Source: Nocardia sp. NBC_00565
Lineage (GTDB): Bacteria > Actinomycetota > Actinomycetes > Mycobacteriales > Mycobacteriaceae
Reading direction: 5' to 3'
Assembly (NCBI RefSeq): GCF_036345915.1
Contig: NZ_CP107785.1
Location: 4,526,001 to 4,590,000, forward strand
DNA length: 64,000 bases
Positions within the stretch are counted from its first letter, which is position 1, and each line of letters starts with the position of its first letter. Of the stretch, positions 16,948 to 25,904 are shown in pieces. The notes beneath the pieces are model-generated. The model worked only from the letters and a program-made list of their open reading frames with translations. It made no database searches and was not told where the DNA came from. The position numbers and the translations under genes were made by a program.

Positions 16948-18423
16948 ATGTCCGCATCCCCCGTCGCGGCGGCCGACTTGCCCAGCGAGCAGGACGCGGC
17001 CGACGCCGCCCAGCTCGCAGCGCTCGGATACCGTCAGCGACTCACTCGCGCCCTTGGCCTTTGGTCGAACTTCGCGGTCGGATTCACCTATCTGTCGCCG
17101 CTGGTCGGCATCTACTCGGTCTTCAACTATGGACTCACACAGGGCGGGCCGTCCTTCTTCTGGACTATCCCACTGGTCCTGCTCGGTCAGGGGCTGGTGC
17201 TGCTGGTTTTCGCCGAAGTGGCCTCCCAGTACCCGATCGCCGGTGGCATCTACCAGTGGGCCAAGCGCCTGGTCGGCCCGCGTTACGCCTGGCTTTCCGG
17301 CTGGATGTACACGTGGGCTCTGCTGATAACCGTTTCCTCTGTCGCCTACCCGATCGCCACCTACGCCGGTCCACTGTTCGGCTATTCGGTCACCCACACC
17401 AGCACCGTCGCCACCGCGGTCATCGTGATCCTGGCCTGCGCGGCGATCAACCTCCTCGGTGTCCGCCGACTGGCTTTCGTGGCCAATATCGGAGTCGCCG
17501 CCGAGGTGCTCGGCACCGTCGGCCTCGGGTTGTATCTGCTGTGCTTCCACCACAAGCACGACGTCACCGTCGTCCTGCACAATTACGGCGCGGGTGGCAG
17601 CGCCGGCTACCTCGGCGCTTTCCTGGCATCCTGCCTGTTCGCGGTCTGGATCTTCTATGGCTTCGAGGCGTGCGGCGACATCGCCGAGGAGGTCAAGGAT
17701 CCGTCCCGCAAGGTGCCGCGCGCCATGGGGTTGACGCTGGGGGTCGGCGCGATCGCCACCGTGGTGCTTACGCTAGGCCTGATCGTGGCTGTGCCCGACT
17801 TCGGTGCGGTCATTTCGGGCGACAGCGCCGATCCACTGGGTGAGGTCCTCGACGACGCCCTCGGCGGCGTGGGCAGCAAAGTCGCCTTGGCGCTGATCGT
17901 GGTCGGCTTCGTCTCCTGCACCCTGGCCATCCAGGCCGCCGCGACCCGTTTGGTCTACTCCTTCGGTCGCGACGGAGTCATTTTCGGTGCCAAAAAGCTG
18001 TCCACACTGCACCCGACGTTCCATATGCCGCCGGGTGCGATCGCAGTGACCGCGATCATCCCCGCCGCGATCGCCTTCCTGCCTTCTGCCACGGTGACCC
18101 GCATCATTACCTTTGCGGTGGTAGGCATCTACATCGGCTTTCAGTCGGTCGTGCTGGCCGCTATCATCGGCCGAGCCCGTGGCTGGAAGCCATCCGGCGT
18201 GTTCCGCCTCGGCGCATTCGCGTGGCCGGTGAACATCGCAGCCTTGGTCTACGGGGTCACCGCCATCGTCGTCCTGTCGGTGAAGACTCCCGCGACCGGC
18301 ACGTCGTTCTTCGACCACTGGATGGTACCGACTTCGGTCGCCGTGATCGCCGTCGTCGGGCTGTCGTACCTGTTGATCATGCGCCCCAAGGAGCGAGTCC
18401 AGGAGGAGGACCGCGCTGCCTAG
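16948..18423 (+). CDS. gabP: APC-family amino acid permease, probable GABA permease
   Basis: A 491-residue membrane protein with about 12 helices. The ATG at 16948 follows GAGAGG; upstream in-frame sequence is shadow coding from the PucR gene. LGYRQRLTRALGLWSNFAVGF is cut here to its core LGLWSNFAVGFTYLSP, the APC helix-1 motif; PIAGGIYQWAKRLVGPRYAW and FYGFEACGDIAEEVKDPSRK are characteristic of the GabP/BAT1-like subfamily. Its place next to gabT/gabD and the shared operator with the aminoaldehyde dehydrogenase support uptake of GABA or a related amine. Exact substrate not provable from sequence. Confidence 0.85.
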   Translation: MSASPVAAADLPSEQDAADAAQLAALGYRQRLTRALGLWSNFAVGFTYLSPLVGIYSVFNYGLTQGGPSFFWTIPLVLLGQGLVLLVFAEVASQYPIAGGIYQWAKRLVGPRYAWLSGWMYTWALLITVSSVAYPIATYAGPLFGYSVTHTSTVATAVIVILACAAINLLGVRRLAFVANIGVAAEVLGTVGLGLYLLCFHHKHDVTVVLHNYGAGGSAGYLGAFLASCLFAVWIFYGFEACGDIAEEVKDPSRKVPRAMGLTLGVGAIATVVLTLGLIVAVPDFGAVISGDSADPLGEVLDDALGGVGSKVALALIVVGFVSCTLAIQAAATRLVYSFGRDGVIFGAKKLSTLHPTFHMPPGAIAVTAIIPAAIAFLPSATVTRIITFAVVGIYIGFQSVVLAAIIGRARGWKPSGVFRLGAFAWPVNIAALVYGVTAIVVLSVKTPATGTSFFDHWMVPTSVAVIAVVGLSYLLIMRPKERVQEEDRAA

Positions 18424-18438
18424 CGACCTGTGTCGCTA
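18421..18438. terminator. Bidirectional hairpin spanning both convergent stop codons
   Basis: TAGCGAC-CTGT-GTCGCTA, a perfect 7-bp stem with a 4-base loop. The left arm begins with the permease stop TAG and the right arm ends with the complement of the stop codon of the cache-domain gene, so the whole hairpin is the intergenic region. Confidence 0.7.
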
Positions 18439-19191
18439 GGTGACGAGCAGGGCGATCTGGGTGTCGCCGCATCGGCGGAGGCTGGTGCCGTCCCCGGTGG
18501 CGGGTTGCGCTCCGGCGGCCCACCACCCGGGGATGTCGGGGTTGCGCACCAGGGAGCCGGTGGCTTGGCGAGCGTTGGTCGAAACAATCACCCGCCCTTG
18601 GTTGTTGATCAGCGCCGCTCGCCCGCCGAGCCCACGCAGATGGGGCATCACCACGCGTTCGACGTCACGCACCTGCACATCGGCGCCCACCACCCCAGCG
18701 AAGGCACCACCGCGGCGCACCGGCAGGGTAAAGGTGAGGGTGTAGTCATCGGTGCAGAGAAAGTCGACGTACGGTCCGGTTATCTGCCGTTGGCCGGTGT
18801 CGCGCGGCACCGTGAACCACGGCATGCGGGTGTAATCGAAGAACTTCTCGCTGGTCGGGTCGAGATCGGCGATCAATCGGTTGGGCGTCCCGTCGAACCG
18901 TTTCCACCACGCCAACTCGAACTGCCGGTCGACCAGGACTCCCGGTGCGGCTACGAATCCGGCGCCGACGATGAGCCCGCCGAGCGTGCTACACGCCAAC
19001 GGCGCCAGCGCGTCGAGTGCGCGAGCACCGACGCCGGACGCGGATTCCAGCATATTCGCCACGGCAGCCGGCATCGGCCGCAACGCAAGGAAGATCTCTT
19101 CGACCAAGTCCGACACCGCGACGACGGTGTCGCCGCGGGCGTTACGCGCGTCAGCCAACTCGGACCTTCCCAATGCTATGGATGCGCGCAT
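18436..19191 (-). CDS. Cache-domain protein of the GABA/putrescine locus
   Basis: A 251-residue soluble protein without a clear signal peptide. The middle and C-terminus look like a PDC/dCache ligand-binding fold: WWKRFDGTPNRLIADLDP, then TSEKFFDYTRMPWFTVP, YVDFLCTDDYTLTFTLPV and GVVGADVQVRDVE, followed by INNQGRVIVSTN. Cache domains sense small amines and acids. It starts 1 bp after the GntR stop, so both are co-transcribed; a role as a ligand sensor or co-regulator for amine catabolism is an inference. Family call is good, function open. Confidence 0.75.
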   Translation of the reverse strand: MRASIALGRSELADARNARGDTVVAVSDLVEEIFLALRPMPAAVANMLESASGVGARALDALAPLACSTLGGLIVGAGFVAAPGVLVDRQFELAWWKRFDGTPNRLIADLDPTSEKFFDYTRMPWFTVPRDTGQRQITGPYVDFLCTDDYTLTFTLPVRRGGAFAGVVGADVQVRDVERVVMPHLRGLGGRAALINNQGRVIVSTNARQATGSLVRNPDIPGWWAAGAQPATGDGTSLRRCGDTQIALLVT

Positions 19192-19192
19192 T

Positions 19193-19921
19193 TTACAGCG
19201 ACAGCCTCAGGTCGGTGAGCCGGTCAACGGTGTCGAAAATGTGCTTCTCAGTCGCCGCGCGGGCGCGCTCGCCATCGTTGGCCGCGACCGCGGCAGTGAT
19301 GGCGGCATGCGCCTGCGCCGCGCCTGGTCCGCCACCGTGCCCGATCGGCAACCACAGCAGGCCGCCGAACTCACCTTGCAGCTGCGCCTCCGCGTTCGTG
19401 AGCCGCGGCGACTGGGCGGCGGCGGCGATCTCCAGGTGGAACAGCCGTTCGGCTCTGGCGACCGCGGTGTCGGAGGCCGAGCGCAAATCGGCGGCGGCCA
19501 GTTCCAGCCGCGCCACGTCGTCAGGCGAGGCCCGGTCGGCGGCCAACCGAGCGGCGGTTCCGGCCACAGCTGCGTAGTGGTCGCCGAGGTCGCGCAGATC
19601 GGTCAGCGACACCGCCGCCAACCGGTCGTGCCAGGTCCGGGCCGAGTTGACCGGAGCGCGCACGAAACTGCCGCCGCCACGCCCGCGCCGAGTCTCGATC
19701 AGGCCCTGTTGGCGTAGCGCCATCAATGCTTCGCGAACGGTCACGGTGGCTACGCCGAACTGACCGGCAAGCTCGGTCTCACTGGGCAGCTGCTCGGCAT
19801 CGACCAGCAATCCGAGGGTGATGGCATCAACCAGACGGGCGATCACAGTTTCTACCCGGCCGTTCTGATCCAGCGGCGCGAACATCGCGGATCGGACGTT
19901 GGGAGACATCGGACTGACCAT
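19193..19921 (-). CDS. GntR family regulator, FadR subfamily (FCD domain)
   Basis: A 242-residue repressor-type protein from the ATG at 19921, with AGGAGG close upstream; an ATG 12 bp later is an alternative. N-terminal winged HTH: QLPSETELAGQFGVATVTVR then EALMALRQQGLIETRRGRGG. C-terminal all-helical FCD domain with metal/acid-binding features (HLEIAAAAQSPRL, AHAAITAAVAANDGERA, ATEKHIFDTVDRL). It is divergent from the aldehyde dehydrogenase/ABC operon; the palindrome at 19986-20003 between them, repeated at the permease promoter, is its probable operator. Confidence 0.88.
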   Translation of the reverse strand: MVSPMSPNVRSAMFAPLDQNGRVETVIARLVDAITLGLLVDAEQLPSETELAGQFGVATVTVREALMALRQQGLIETRRGRGGGSFVRAPVNSARTWHDRLAAVSLTDLRDLGDHYAAVAGTAARLAADRASPDDVARLELAAADLRSASDTAVARAERLFHLEIAAAAQSPRLTNAEAQLQGEFGGLLWLPIGHGGGPGAAQAHAAITAAVAANDGERARAATEKHIFDTVDRLTDLRLSL

Positions 19922-19985
19922 CACACCTCCTGCGTCTGTTACGGCGAGATCAATAAATTCTGCCACATCAACCATTTTTCAACTG

Positions 19986-20003
19986 ACATATGGTTTCATA
20001 TGT
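19986..20003. promoter_or_regulatory. Operator-like palindrome, copy 2 (GntR/dehydrogenase promoter)
   Basis: ACATATGGTTTCATATGT, 7-bp perfect arms around 4 bases, lies 3 bp before the dehydrogenase ATG. That position would block ribosome access or early transcription if bound. It is 16/18 identical to 16878-16895. Confidence 0.75.
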
Positions 20004-20006
20004 TTT

Positions 20007-21428
20007 ATGGATGAACTGCGACACTTCATCGACGGCGGGTTCGCCGAACCTGAAACCGGCGAATACGCCGACGTCATCGACCCCACCACGGGGCAGGCGT
20101 ATTGCCGGGCCGCGGTGGGCGGACGCGCCGACGTGAACAGAGCCGCATCCGCCGCCGCATCCGCATTCGAGCAGTGGCGCGACGTCACGCCGGCCGTCCG
20201 GCAGCGGGCGCTGTTGAAGATCGCCGACGCCGTCGAGGCGCGCGCGGACGAACTGGTGCGCGTCGAATCGGCGAACACCGGAAAGCCACTGGCGCTCACC
20301 GCGACCGAGGAACTGCCCGCCGTCGTCGATCAACTGCGATTCTTCGCGGGCGCGGCGCGGATGCTGGACGGGCGTGCCGCGGGTGAATACCTGGCCGGGC
20401 ACACCTCGTTCGTACGACGTGAGCCCATCGGCGTGTGCGCGCAAGTCACGCCGTGGAACTACCCATTGATGATGGCGGTATGGAAGATCGCGCCCGCGAT
20501 GGCCGCAGGCAATACGGTCGTGCTCAAGCCTGCCGACACCACCCCGGCGTCCACGCTGCTGCTGGCCGAGATCTGCGCCGAATACCTGCCGGACGGCGTG
20601 TTCAATGTGGTCTGCGGTGACCGTGCTACCGGCGGCCTCCTGGTCGAACACCCGATCCCCGCGATGGTGTCCATCACCGGATCCGTGCGGGCGGGCGTCG
20701 AGGTCGCCCGCACCGCCGCTCACGACGTCAAACGAGTCCATCTCGAACTCGGCGGCAAAGCACCGGTGCTGGTGTTCGCCGACGCCGACCTCGCCGCCGC
20801 GGCTGCGGGCATCGCGATGGCCGGGTTCTTCAATGGCGGCCAGGATTGCACCGCCGCGACCAGAGTGCTGGTGGCAGACGAGGTACACGACGTCTTCGTC
20901 GCACTCCTCACGGCGGCGGCCGAGGCCACCACCACCGGCCTGCCGGACGACCCGGACGTGTCCTACGGGCCGTTGAACAGCGCGGCCCAATTGGCTGCGG
21001 TGGCCGGATACATCGATCGGCTGCCTGGCCACGCCACGGTGCACACCGGCGGAAAGGTGGCGCGCGACACCGGTTACTTCTACGCCCCGACCGTGATCTC
21101 CGGTGTTCGCCAGGACGACGAGATATCGCGGCAGGAAGTGTTCGGTCCGGTGATCACCGTGCAGCGGTTCAACACCGAAGCCGACGGGCTGGCCGCGGCG
21201 AACCACTCGAACTACGGCCTGGCGTCCTCGGTGTGGACGACCGATCACGTGCGCGCGATGCGGCTGTCCGCCCGGCTCGACTACGGCTGCGTGTGGATCA
21301 ACACCCACATCCCGCTAGTGGCCGAAATGCCGCACGGCGGATTCAAGAAATCGGGCTACGGCAAGGACCTATCGCTCTACGGCCTCGAGGACTACACGCG
21401 CCTCAAACACGTCATGACCGCGCTCTAG
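20007..21428 (+). CDS. Aldehyde dehydrogenase, probable gamma-aminobutyraldehyde dehydrogenase
   Basis: A 473-residue enzyme starting MDELRHFIDGGF at 20007; earlier in-frame starts would run through the operator. Motifs: CAQVTPWNYPLMMAVWKIAP, SITGSVRAGVEVA, HLELGGKAPVLVFADADL (catalytic Glu) and NGGQDCTAATRVLV (catalytic Cys). The end MPHGGFKKSGYGKDLS and the GQDC motif match the aminobutyraldehyde/betaine aldehyde group. It heads an operon with a polyamine-type ABC transporter. It would convert 4-aminobutanal, from putrescine, to GABA, which GabT and GabD then degrade. Confidence 0.88.
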   Translation: MDELRHFIDGGFAEPETGEYADVIDPTTGQAYCRAAVGGRADVNRAASAAASAFEQWRDVTPAVRQRALLKIADAVEARADELVRVESANTGKPLALTATEELPAVVDQLRFFAGAARMLDGRAAGEYLAGHTSFVRREPIGVCAQVTPWNYPLMMAVWKIAPAMAAGNTVVLKPADTTPASTLLLAEICAEYLPDGVFNVVCGDRATGGLLVEHPIPAMVSITGSVRAGVEVARTAAHDVKRVHLELGGKAPVLVFADADLAAAAAGIAMAGFFNGGQDCTAATRVLVADEVHDVFVALLTAAAEATTTGLPDDPDVSYGPLNSAAQLAAVAGYIDRLPGHATVHTGGKVARDTGYFYAPTVISGVRQDDEISRQEVFGPVITVQRFNTEADGLAAANHSNYGLASSVWTTDHVRAMRLSARLDYGCVWINTHIPLVAEMPHGGFKKSGYGKDLSLYGLEDYTRLKHVMTAL

Positions 21429-21444
21429 CGAACGGAGAAACCCC

Positions 21445-22536
21445 TTGTCACCCAACCTGGCCGAGGAACGGCCCACCCGCGAATCCGCGCGGACCGAGTC
21501 GAGCGCCGATGTCGAATCCGGCCCCGCGATCCGATTGCACGGCTTGGGCAAGTCGTTCGGCTCGGTCAACGCGGTCAACGGCATCGACTTGGAGATCGCG
21601 CCCGGCGAGTTCTTTTCCATGCTCGGCCCGTCCGGTTCGGGCAAGACCACCGTGCTGCGGATGATCGCCGGATTCGAACTGCCCAGCCGCGGGTCGATCG
21701 AACTCGACGGGATCGACGTGAGCCGACGGGCACCGTTCGAACGCGACGTCAACACCGTATTTCAGGACTACGCACTGTTCCCGCACATGACCGTGCTGCG
21801 CAATGTCGAATACGGCCTGCGGGTCAAGCGGGTCCCCAGGCAAGAACGTCGTACCCGCGCGCTCGAGGCACTGGACACCGTCCGGCTGTTGGAATTCGCC
21901 GAGCGCAATCCCGATCAACTCTCCGGCGGTCAGCGCCAGCGGGTCGCGTTGGCCAGGGCCCTGGTCAACCGCCCCAAGGTGCTGTTGCTGGACGAGCCGC
22001 TGGCCGCACTGGATCTGAAGCTGCGGCGGGAGATGCAGATCGAACTCAAAGCGTTGCAGCGGCTCGTCGGCATCACCTTCATCCTGGTCACCCACGATCA
22101 GGAAGAAGCACTGACCATGAGCGACCGGATCGCGGTGTTCCACGCCGGCCGTATCGAGCAATGCGGCACCCCGGTCGAGATATACGAGCACCCCAGGACT
22201 GCCTTCGTCGCGGGCTTCGTCGGCACCGCCAATCTGCTCAGCGGCACGGCGGCGGAGGCGGTGCTCGGCACGGCGGGCGTGTACAGCGTTCGTGCGGAAA
22301 GGATTCGGCTGGACACCGATCTCGGCACGGCCGCCTCGGTCGGCACCATCAGCGCTACCGGTGCGGTCACCGACGTCCAGTACGGCGGCGCGAGTACCAG
22401 CTATCGGGTCTGCCTCGACGCGGGTGGACAGCTGACGGTGGTGCGGCCCAGCGGCGACACGGCACCGGCGGCTGTCGGCAGCCGTGTCCGATTGAGCTGG
22501 CGGGCCGAAGACAGCGTTTGTATTCCCGATAACTGA
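21445..22536 (+). CDS. potA: Polyamine-type ABC transporter ATP-binding protein
   Basis: A 363-residue ATPase with a TTG start at 21445, 16 bp after the dehydrogenase; GGAG is upstream. Walker A GPSGSGKTTVLRMIAGFE, Q-loop VFQDYALFPHMTV, signature LSGGQRQRVALARAL, Walker B VLLLDEPLAALD, and the switch His in LVTHDQEEALTMSD. A C-terminal TOBE domain follows, starting near VGTANLLSG. It energises uptake with the two permeases and lipoprotein encoded next. Confidence 0.92.
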   Translation: MSPNLAEERPTRESARTESSADVESGPAIRLHGLGKSFGSVNAVNGIDLEIAPGEFFSMLGPSGSGKTTVLRMIAGFELPSRGSIELDGIDVSRRAPFERDVNTVFQDYALFPHMTVLRNVEYGLRVKRVPRQERRTRALEALDTVRLLEFAERNPDQLSGGQRQRVALARALVNRPKVLLLDEPLAALDLKLRREMQIELKALQRLVGITFILVTHDQEEALTMSDRIAVFHAGRIEQCGTPVEIYEHPRTAFVAGFVGTANLLSGTAAEAVLGTAGVYSVRAERIRLDTDLGTAASVGTISATGAVTDVQYGGASTSYRVCLDAGGQLTVVRPSGDTAPAAVGSRVRLSWRAEDSVCIPDN

Positions 22537-22561
22537 CAAATATTTGATGAGGAGCACCACC

Positions 22562-23746
22562 ATGTCCAGGAAAGCCACCCTCGCCGGTTTGTTCTGCGCG
22601 GTACTGACGGTTGCCGCGTGCGGCACCCAATCCACGAACTCGACCGGAGTGTTCAGCCCGCCGAAACTCGACGCTCCGACGAAGCTCGGCGCGGCCGAAG
22701 GCGCGCTGAACGTGCTCGCTTGGCCGGGATACGCCGAGAACGGCTCCAACGACTCGGCCATCAACTGGGTCGGTCCCTTCGAAGCCCAAACCGGCTGCAA
22801 GGTCAATGTCAAAACGTTCGGCACCTCCGATGAGGCGGTGAACCTGATGGGAACCGGCCAATACGATGTCGTCTCGGCATCGGGTGACGCGTCCCTGCGG
22901 CTGATAGCGTCCGGCGATGTCGCACCGGTGAATACCGCGCTGGTGCCGAACTACGCCGACACCTTCGACTACCTGAAGAACCGCCCCTGGAACTCCGTCA
23001 ACGGCGTCGCCTACGGCATCCCGCACGGCTGGGGCGCGAACCTGCTGGCCTGGCGTGGCGACAAGGTGACTCCGGCACCGACTTCATGGTCGGTGATGTT
23101 CGACGCGAAGTCACCGTACAAGGGCAAGATCACCCCATACGACTCACCGATCTACATCGCCGACGCCGCTGTGTACCTCATGGCGCACAAACCGGATCTG
23201 GGGATCACGAACCCCTACGCGTTGGATGACAAGCAGTTCCAGGCCGCGGTCGATTTGCTGAAGCAGCAACGGAGCAACGTATCGGAATACTGGTCGGACT
23301 ATTTGAAGGAAAGCCAGGCCTTCAATAGCGGCGACTCACTCGTCGGCACCGCATGGCAGGTGACCGTCAACACCGCAAAAAGCCAGGGCGTCGATGTCAA
23401 CGCGGTCCTGCCGAGCGAAGGCGCTACCGGCTGGTCGGACACCTGGATGGTCGGAACCAAATCGCCGCACCAGACCTGCGCGTACCAGTGGATGAACTAC
23501 ATCGTCAGTCCGAAGGTCAACGCCCAGGTCGCAGAATACTTCGGGGAGGCGCCCGCGAACTCGAAAGCGTGCGCGGAAACCACAGACGCGCACTTCTGCG
23601 ACACCTACCACGCCGCGGATGCCGCGTATGCGGGCAAGATCAGCTATTGGACCACGCCGATAGCCCAGTGCTTGGACGGTCGCACCGACGTGACCTGCGC
23701 CGACTACAGCAAGTGGACGCGGGCCTGGACCGAGATCAAGGGCTGA
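22562..23746 (+). CDS. potD: Polyamine-type ABC transporter substrate-binding lipoprotein
   Basis: A 394-residue exported lipoprotein. The ATG at 22562 follows GAGGAG. Signal peptide SRKATLAGLFCAVLTVAACG ends in the lipobox, with the modified Cys followed by Gly. The mature protein has LNVLAWPGYAE, YDVVSASGDASLRLIASGDV and YGIPHGWGANLLAW, typical of PotD/PotF proteins. Ligand could be putrescine, spermidine or another amine; the neighbouring aminoaldehyde dehydrogenase favours putrescine. Confidence 0.9.
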   Translation: MSRKATLAGLFCAVLTVAACGTQSTNSTGVFSPPKLDAPTKLGAAEGALNVLAWPGYAENGSNDSAINWVGPFEAQTGCKVNVKTFGTSDEAVNLMGTGQYDVVSASGDASLRLIASGDVAPVNTALVPNYADTFDYLKNRPWNSVNGVAYGIPHGWGANLLAWRGDKVTPAPTSWSVMFDAKSPYKGKITPYDSPIYIADAAVYLMAHKPDLGITNPYALDDKQFQAAVDLLKQQRSNVSEYWSDYLKESQAFNSGDSLVGTAWQVTVNTAKSQGVDVNAVLPSEGATGWSDTWMVGTKSPHQTCAYQWMNYIVSPKVNAQVAEYFGEAPANSKACAETTDAHFCDTYHAADAAYAGKISYWTTPIAQCLDGRTDVTCADYSKWTRAWTEIKG

Positions 23747-23752
23747 AACCCG

Positions 23753-24622
23753 ATGAGCATACCCACGGCGGTCTCGAGTTTCTTCTACCGCAAGCCCCGA
23801 ATCCGGCTCGGCCTGCTGCTGTCGGGCCCCATGGCCTGGCTCGGTGTGGCCTACCTGGCCGCGCTGGCCGCATTGTTCGTGACCGCGTTCTGGCGGGCCG
23901 ACAGCTTCACCGGCAAGGTGATCATCGACTGGTCGATGGACAACTTCCGCACGCTGTTCACCGACAAGGTGTACCGCGCGGTCACCATGCGCACCATCGG
24001 GATCGCCGTGGGTGTCACCGTGCTCGACGCCATCATCGCTTTCCCGATGGCGCTGTACATGGCCAAGGTCGCCTCGCCGCGGGCCCGGCGCATGCTGGTG
24101 ATCGCGGTCATGACCCCGCTGTGGGCAAGCTACCTGGTCAAGGTGTACTCCTGGCGAGTCATGCTGTCCGGCAACGGCGTTATGCATTGGCTGCTGTCGC
24201 CGTTCGGCTTGGATACTCCCGGCTACGGGCTGTTCGCCACCACACTCACTTTGGCGTATCTGTGGTTGCCATACATGATTCTGCCCATCTACGCGGGTCT
24301 CGAGCGCCTGCCCGACTCGCTGCTGGACGCGTCGAGCGATCTGGGCGGGCGATCGTGGCACACCATCCGTTCGGTCGTTGCCCCGATGGTGTTGCCGTCC
24401 GTCGTAGCAGGCTCGATCTTCACGTTCTCGCTAACTCTGGGCGACTACATCACGGTGAAAATCGTTGGTGGGCCGAGCCAGATGCTGGGCAACGTTGTCT
24501 ACGACAACATCGGCGCAGCGGGCAACCTGCCCTTCGCGGCGACCGTGGCCTGCATACCGGTGGCGCTGATCTTGGTCTATCTGGCCGCCGTGCGCCGCAC
24601 CGGCGCGCTGGACAACCTCTGA
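23753..24622 (+). CDS. potB: Polyamine-type ABC transporter permease (first)
   Basis: A 289-residue membrane protein with six predicted helices and the binding-protein-dependent transport motif EAA-like loop LLDASSDLGGRSWHTIRSV. The N-terminus LGVAYLAALAALFVTAFW is helix 1. It starts 6 bp after the lipoprotein gene. Confidence 0.9.
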   Translation: MSIPTAVSSFFYRKPRIRLGLLLSGPMAWLGVAYLAALAALFVTAFWRADSFTGKVIIDWSMDNFRTLFTDKVYRAVTMRTIGIAVGVTVLDAIIAFPMALYMAKVASPRARRMLVIAVMTPLWASYLVKVYSWRVMLSGNGVMHWLLSPFGLDTPGYGLFATTLTLAYLWLPYMILPIYAGLERLPDSLLDASSDLGGRSWHTIRSVVAPMVLPSVVAGSIFTFSLTLGDYITVKIVGGPSQMLGNVVYDNIGAAGNLPFAATVACIPVALILVYLAAVRRTGALDNL

Positions 24623-24669
24623 GTGCGCCGAACCAATCGCCCTCGACCACACGGACACTCGGAGCAGTG

Positions 24670-25476
24670 ATGCGCGCATCCAAACCAACCCGATACTTTC
24701 TCTTGGCCTTCACCGTCCTCGGCCTCGCCCTGATCTACGCGCCGCTGGCGCTGATCGTGCTGAACTCCTTCAACTCCGACGCCACCTTCGGCTGGCCCCC
24801 CTCGGCTCCGACATTGCGCTGGTGGGGACGCGTGCTCGGCGACCACGGCGCATTGCAGGCGTTGGGGACCAGCGTGCTCGTCGGACTGATCGCCGCCGCC
24901 ATCGCGCTGATGTTCGGCACCATGGCCGCATTCGCTTTGGCGCGCTATCGCTTCTTCGGACGCGACGCGGTGTCGCTGCTGATCATCCTGCCGATCGCAC
25001 TGCCTGGCATTGTCACCGGCATCGCATTGAACAATGCGTTCCGCACGATCTTGGGGATCGACCTCGGCGTACTCACCGCGATCATCGCCCACGCGACCTT
25101 CTGCATCGTGGTGGTGTTCAACAACGTGGTGGCGCGGCTGCGGCGGCTCGGTTCCGGACTCGAGGAGGCCTCGGCCGACCTCGGTGCCCGCGGAGCGACG
25201 ACATTTCGCCTGGTCACGTTCCCGATGCTCCGTTCGGCGTTACTCGCCGGTGGCCTGCTGGCGTTCGCCTTGTCATTCGACGAGATCATCGTCACCACCT
25301 TCACCCTCGGTGCGGGCCACCAAACCCTGCCGATCTGGATTCTGGACAACCTGTTCCGGCCGAACCAGGCGCCGGTGGTGAATGTGGTCGCCGCCGTTCT
25401 GATCGTGGTCTCGATAGTCCCGGTCTACCTGGCGCAACGACTCGCCGGAGACACGGCGTCCAGCGGACGTCTCTAG
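24670..25476 (+). CDS. potC: Polyamine-type ABC transporter permease (second)
   Basis: A 268-residue permease from ATG 24670, after GGAGCAGTG. Helix 1 is FTVLGLALIYAPLALIVL, followed by NSFNSDATFGWPP as in PotC. The EAA loop is LEEASADLGARGATTFRLVT. In-frame sequence upstream of 24670 is a shadow of the preceding genes. It closes the operon. Confidence 0.9.
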   Translation: MRASKPTRYFLLAFTVLGLALIYAPLALIVLNSFNSDATFGWPPSAPTLRWWGRVLGDHGALQALGTSVLVGLIAAAIALMFGTMAAFALARYRFFGRDAVSLLIILPIALPGIVTGIALNNAFRTILGIDLGVLTAIIAHATFCIVVVFNNVVARLRRLGSGLEEASADLGARGATTFRLVTFPMLRSALLAGGLLAFALSFDEIIVTTFTLGAGHQTLPIWILDNLFRPNQAPVVNVVAAVLIVVSIVPVYLAQRLAGDTASSGRL

Positions 25477-25904
25477 CCAGGGGCTGGTCGCGGATCCAAT
25501 CGGTCATACCGGGGTCATTGCTGGCTTTCCACGTGTTGTGGCCTGCCACGACACCCCACCAGCCTTCAGATCTGCCACAACGTTTTGCGGCTGATCTCGC
25601 CAGTATGGTTGATACGCAACATATCCCGGAGCTCCGACAGGCTCACGCCGACCATGGCCAACCCAGGTCGCGGGGCAGCACCGAGCACGCATCTTCGGAT
25701 CCGCCTTAGCCCGCCTGCCCCCCGCTCCATTTTGGACACCGTTGGCGAATTCGGTTGGGGCGTAGGTAGTTCGGCAGGATCGACACCGGTATTTCGGGCA
25801 GGTATGGTTGCGGCAGCTTCCGGCGGTGGAGTTGCTGCGTTCCCGACCCGGCACGTCTGGGGGTGGTCGGCGGATTCGGTTGCGCCGCAGTATCTCTGGT
25901 GTGA
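25477..25904 (-). other. Gene-poor stretch with possible zinc-ribbon remnant
   Basis: About 430 bp between potC and the M48 gene. On the minus strand a short piece reads CPKYRCRSCRTTYAP, which resembles the zinc-ribbon end of a transposase or DNA-binding protein, but it has no start, no partner Cys pair upstream in frame and no recognisable continuation. I see nothing else in it. Confidence 0.3.

Noticed and set aside
21448..22824. 458-codon minus-strand frame
   Set aside because: Antisense to potA, which carries all ABC ATPase motifs.
23353..25476. 707-codon frame spanning potD end to potC
   Set aside because: Only the part from 24670 is real (potC). Upstream it is a shadow of potD and potB in another frame.
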